This document shows, piece by piece, positions 4,193-5,536 of a stretch of DNA of 5,536 nt. The stretch is taken from contig DGUQ01000185.1 in assembly GCA_002394725.1 (NCBI GenBank), positions 1 through 5,536 on the forward strand, written 5' to 3'. The translations under genes were made by a program, and so were the position numbers. The stretch's first letter is position 1. The number at the start of each line of letters is the position of its first letter. This DNA comes from Ruminococcaceae bacterium UBA4306. GTDB taxonomy: Bacteria; Bacillota; Clostridia; Oscillospirales; Acutalibacteraceae. Under the pieces are notes generated by a model, which was not told the DNA's origin, ran no database searches, and saw nothing but the letters and a program-made list of their open reading frames with translations.

Positions 4193-5204
4193 AATAGACC
4201 GTCATCAGCGGATTGAGGGTGCTGCGCCGGGATTCGGCTTCTTCGATGAATTCCGTTGCCTTGAAGCAGCCTGCTACGACGCAGTCGGAGGGGTTCGGGG
4301 CGATATGTACCGTGATGCCTGTCTCTTTTTCCAATCGCTCCTTCATGCCGTCTAACTGTGCCAGTCCGCCGGTGAGCATGATGCCGTCCATCTGGATATC
4401 GCCGAGCAGCTCGGGCGGCGTATCCTCGAGCACATCGACGATCGCGTTAATGATGATCGTGGTGATGTCGGCGATCGCTTCCTGCATTTCGACAGCATTG
4501 ACCACCATCGCGCGAGGGAGTCCGCGCAGAGAATCTCTGCCCTTCAAGCGGAAGGTTTTGTTCTCATCCGCTTGCAAGGCGCAGGCGATCGCTTCCTTAC
4601 AGTTGCGTGCCATCGCCTTGCCGATGACCAGACCATGCTTGCGGCGCACATACTTGATGATCTCTTCATCCATTCTGTTGCCCGCGGTCTTGATGGTTTT
4701 GCTGACGGACATACCGCCCAGCGACATGACCGCGATATCGACCGTGCCGGCGCCCATATCGACGATCATCACGCCGTGAGGCGACATGATATCCCTGCCG
4801 CTGCCGAAAGCCGCCGCTTTAGCCGCTTCGATCAGCAGGACGCGTCTGACGCCGAAGCTCGATATCGCGCCGACGATCGCGCGTTTCTCGACCTCGGTGA
4901 TCTCGCCGGGGATGCACGCGACAACACGCGGCATGACGACGCGGCTGGTGCAGACCTCCGCCATGAAGATGTTGACCAGCTCCTCGACCAGTCCCGATTC
5001 GGCGATCACGCCGCCCTCCAGCGGAAACACGACGTTGATCTTTGCCGAGGTTCTGCCGAGCATTTCATACGCTTCATCACCTACGGCGAGGATGGTGTTA
5101 TTATCCTTGTTATACGCGATGACCGATGGCTGGTCGATGGCGTTCTCATTGTTGTTGACCCTGAGTCGGGCATTGGCGGTGCCAAGATCCAATGCGATAT
5201 CCAT
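4191..5204 (-). CDS. mreB: Divergent MreB/Mbl-like actin homologue (rod shape-determining family)
   Basis: A 337-residue actin-fold protein. MreB polymers bind the inner membrane and guide cell-wall synthesis. Family motifs are present: phosphate loop DLGTAN (residues 6-11), DQPSVIA, VGDEAYEMLGRT, GEITEVEKRA, phosphate-2 loop DMGAGTVDIAV (149-159), AGNRMDEEII, GLPRAM, TPPELLGDI and LTGGLAQLDG. Several nucleotide-site positions differ from canonical MreB. LIEEPMAAAIG reads LIEAAKAAAFG, so the catalytic Glu position is Ala127 and the following Pro is also lost. DIGGGTTE reads DMGAGTVD. GTANT reads GTANA, and GERTAE..KIEIG reads GKAMAR..KEAIA. ATG at 5204 is chosen over ATG at 5210: AAAGGAG (5212-5218) is 7 nt from the former and 1 nt from the latter. 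It has its own promoter and lies downstream of a ComF-like gene. It may be a paralogue with slow or no ATP hydrolysis. Confidence 0.9.
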   Translation of the reverse strand: MDIALDLGTANARLRVNNNENAIDQPSVIAYNKDNNTILAVGDEAYEMLGRTSAKINVVFPLEGGVIAESGLVEELVNIFMAEVCTSRVVMPRVVACIPGEITEVEKRAIVGAISSFGVRRVLLIEAAKAAAFGSGRDIMSPHGVMIVDMGAGTVDIAVMSLGGMSVSKTIKTAGNRMDEEIIKYVRRKHGLVIGKAMARNCKEAIACALQADENKTFRLKGRDSLRGLPRAMVVNAVEMQEAIADITTIIINAIVDVLEDTPPELLGDIQMDGIMLTGGLAQLDGMKERLEKETGITVHIAPNPSDCVVAGCFKATEFIEEAESRRSTLNPLMTVY

Positions 5205-5211
5205 TAGCATT

Positions 5212-5218
5212 CTCCTTT
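5212..5218 (-). promoter_or_regulatory. Ribosome binding site that decides the mreB-like start
   Basis: AAAGGAG on the - strand. Its 7-nt spacing to ATG 5204 is ideal, while only 1 nt separates it from ATG 5210, so the start at 5204 (protein beginning MDIALDLG) is preferred. Confidence 0.75.
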
Positions 5219-5277
5219 ATATCGGTTGAAAACGCGCCGTATGGCGATATCAACGCGCTTTGGTTTCTGTCACGATT

Positions 5278-5306
5278 ATTATATACGACTTTGATATGGT
5301 TTTCAA
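5278..5306 (-). promoter_or_regulatory. Sigma-A promoter of the mreB-like gene
   Basis: On the - strand: TTGAAA (5301-5306), 17-nt spacer, TATAAT (5278-5283). It starts 11 nt after the comF-like stop codon. Transcription from near 5271 gives a leader of about 67 nt, with a short CGCC/GGCG hairpin. The gene can therefore be expressed separately from the comF-like gene. Confidence 0.75.
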
Positions 5307-5317
5307 TATCAATTTGT

Positions 5318-5536
5318 TCATATCACCGTCGATTCGGGATATTTATTTTGCGCGGAGGCGATGGTGGCACAGCAGATCAGACGCGGCTTTGCGCGGCTGA
5401 GCATCCTGCAACAGTTGCCGAGGGTATAGCCCGAGGTGATGATATCGTCGATGATCAGGATACTTTTATCTTTGACCGCGTCTTTGTCGATCAGCTTGAA
5501 CGCGCCGTTGAGATTGGTTTTGCGTTCCTTATATTT
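5318..5536 (-). CDS. comF: ComF-family phosphoribosyltransferase-like protein, C-terminal 72 residues (5' end outside window)
   Basis: The frame is open from the right edge to TGA at 5318-5320 and encodes the last 72 residues. The PRPP-loop motif of type I phosphoribosyltransferases is ILIIDDIITSGYTL (visible residues 26-39), with the paired aspartates and the TSG turn. NLNGAFKLID before it matches the NVKGAF-type segment of ComF proteins. A cysteine pair (GNCCRML) and a second CC (LICCATIAS) follow. ComF proteins take part in DNA uptake in competent Firmicutes, though many homologues have no proven role. The usual N-terminal zinc-finger cysteines would lie beyond the window. No terminator is visible after the stop; the mreB-like promoter begins 11 nt further on, so read-through is possible. 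Confidence 0.8.
   Translation of the reverse strand, partial: KYKERKTNLNGAFKLIDKDAVKDKSILIIDDIITSGYTLGNCCRMLSRAKPRLICCATIASAQNKYPESTVI

Noticed and set aside
4572..5207. Long + strand frames opposite the mreB-like gene
   Set aside because: Arg/Asp/His-rich or Ser/Thr-rich translations typical of antisense frames in GC-rich coding DNA.
5208..5210. First ATG as the mreB-like start
   Set aside because: Only 1 nt separates it from the AAAGGAG site; the ATG 6 nt downstream has ideal spacing.

Overview
The window looks like a chromosomal segment of a Gram-positive, Clostridia-type bacterium (Bacillota; a gut Ruminococcaceae-like organism is my guess). The basis is strong AGGAGG-type ribosome binding sites, near-consensus sigma-A promoters, a ComF-like protein beside an MreB-like protein, and small palindromic intergenic repeats. 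Nothing in the window fixes the species.

Layout, left to right. (1) 1-890, + strand: the 3' part of an ADP-ribosylglycohydrolase (DraG/ARH family), cut by the window edge and followed by a symmetric terminator hairpin (902-931) and a second hairpin with the same core (965-1003). (2) 1003-1986, - strand: an intact tRNA-Leu(UAG) at 1904-1986, then a consensus promoter, an MNT nucleotidyltransferase antitoxin gene (1417-1707), an overlapping HEPN toxin gene (1082-1420), and finally a decayed copy of the tRNA-Leu 3' part (about 1003-1062). The toxin-antitoxin pair therefore lies between two direct repeats of a tRNA 3' end, the layout expected for a small island inserted at a tRNA gene or for a tandem tRNA duplication with a captured module. 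(3) 2077-2928, - strand: an MscS-family mechanosensitive channel, separated from the tRNA by an imperfect palindrome. (4) 2992-3037: overlapping divergent promoters for the channel and for a short-chain dehydrogenase (3200-3958, +). The dehydrogenase mRNA would have a leader of about 155 nt that folds into strong hairpins. (5) 3964-4192: an intergenic stretch bounded by 35-bp inverted repeats (33/35 matching), with the dehydrogenase terminator inside. (6) 4191-5204, - strand: a divergent MreB-like actin homologue with several nucleotide-site residues replaced. It has its own promoter just downstream of a ComF-like phosphoribosyltransferase gene (5318-5536, -) that runs off the right edge.

How the genes relate. 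Only the MNT-HEPN pair is a clear functional unit (overlap GTGA, one promoter). The others look like independent housekeeping or accessory genes with their own promoters and terminators. The most unusual items are the tRNA-repeat-flanked toxin-antitoxin module, the MreB-like protein lacking the usual catalytic glutamate, and the structured leader of the dehydrogenase gene.
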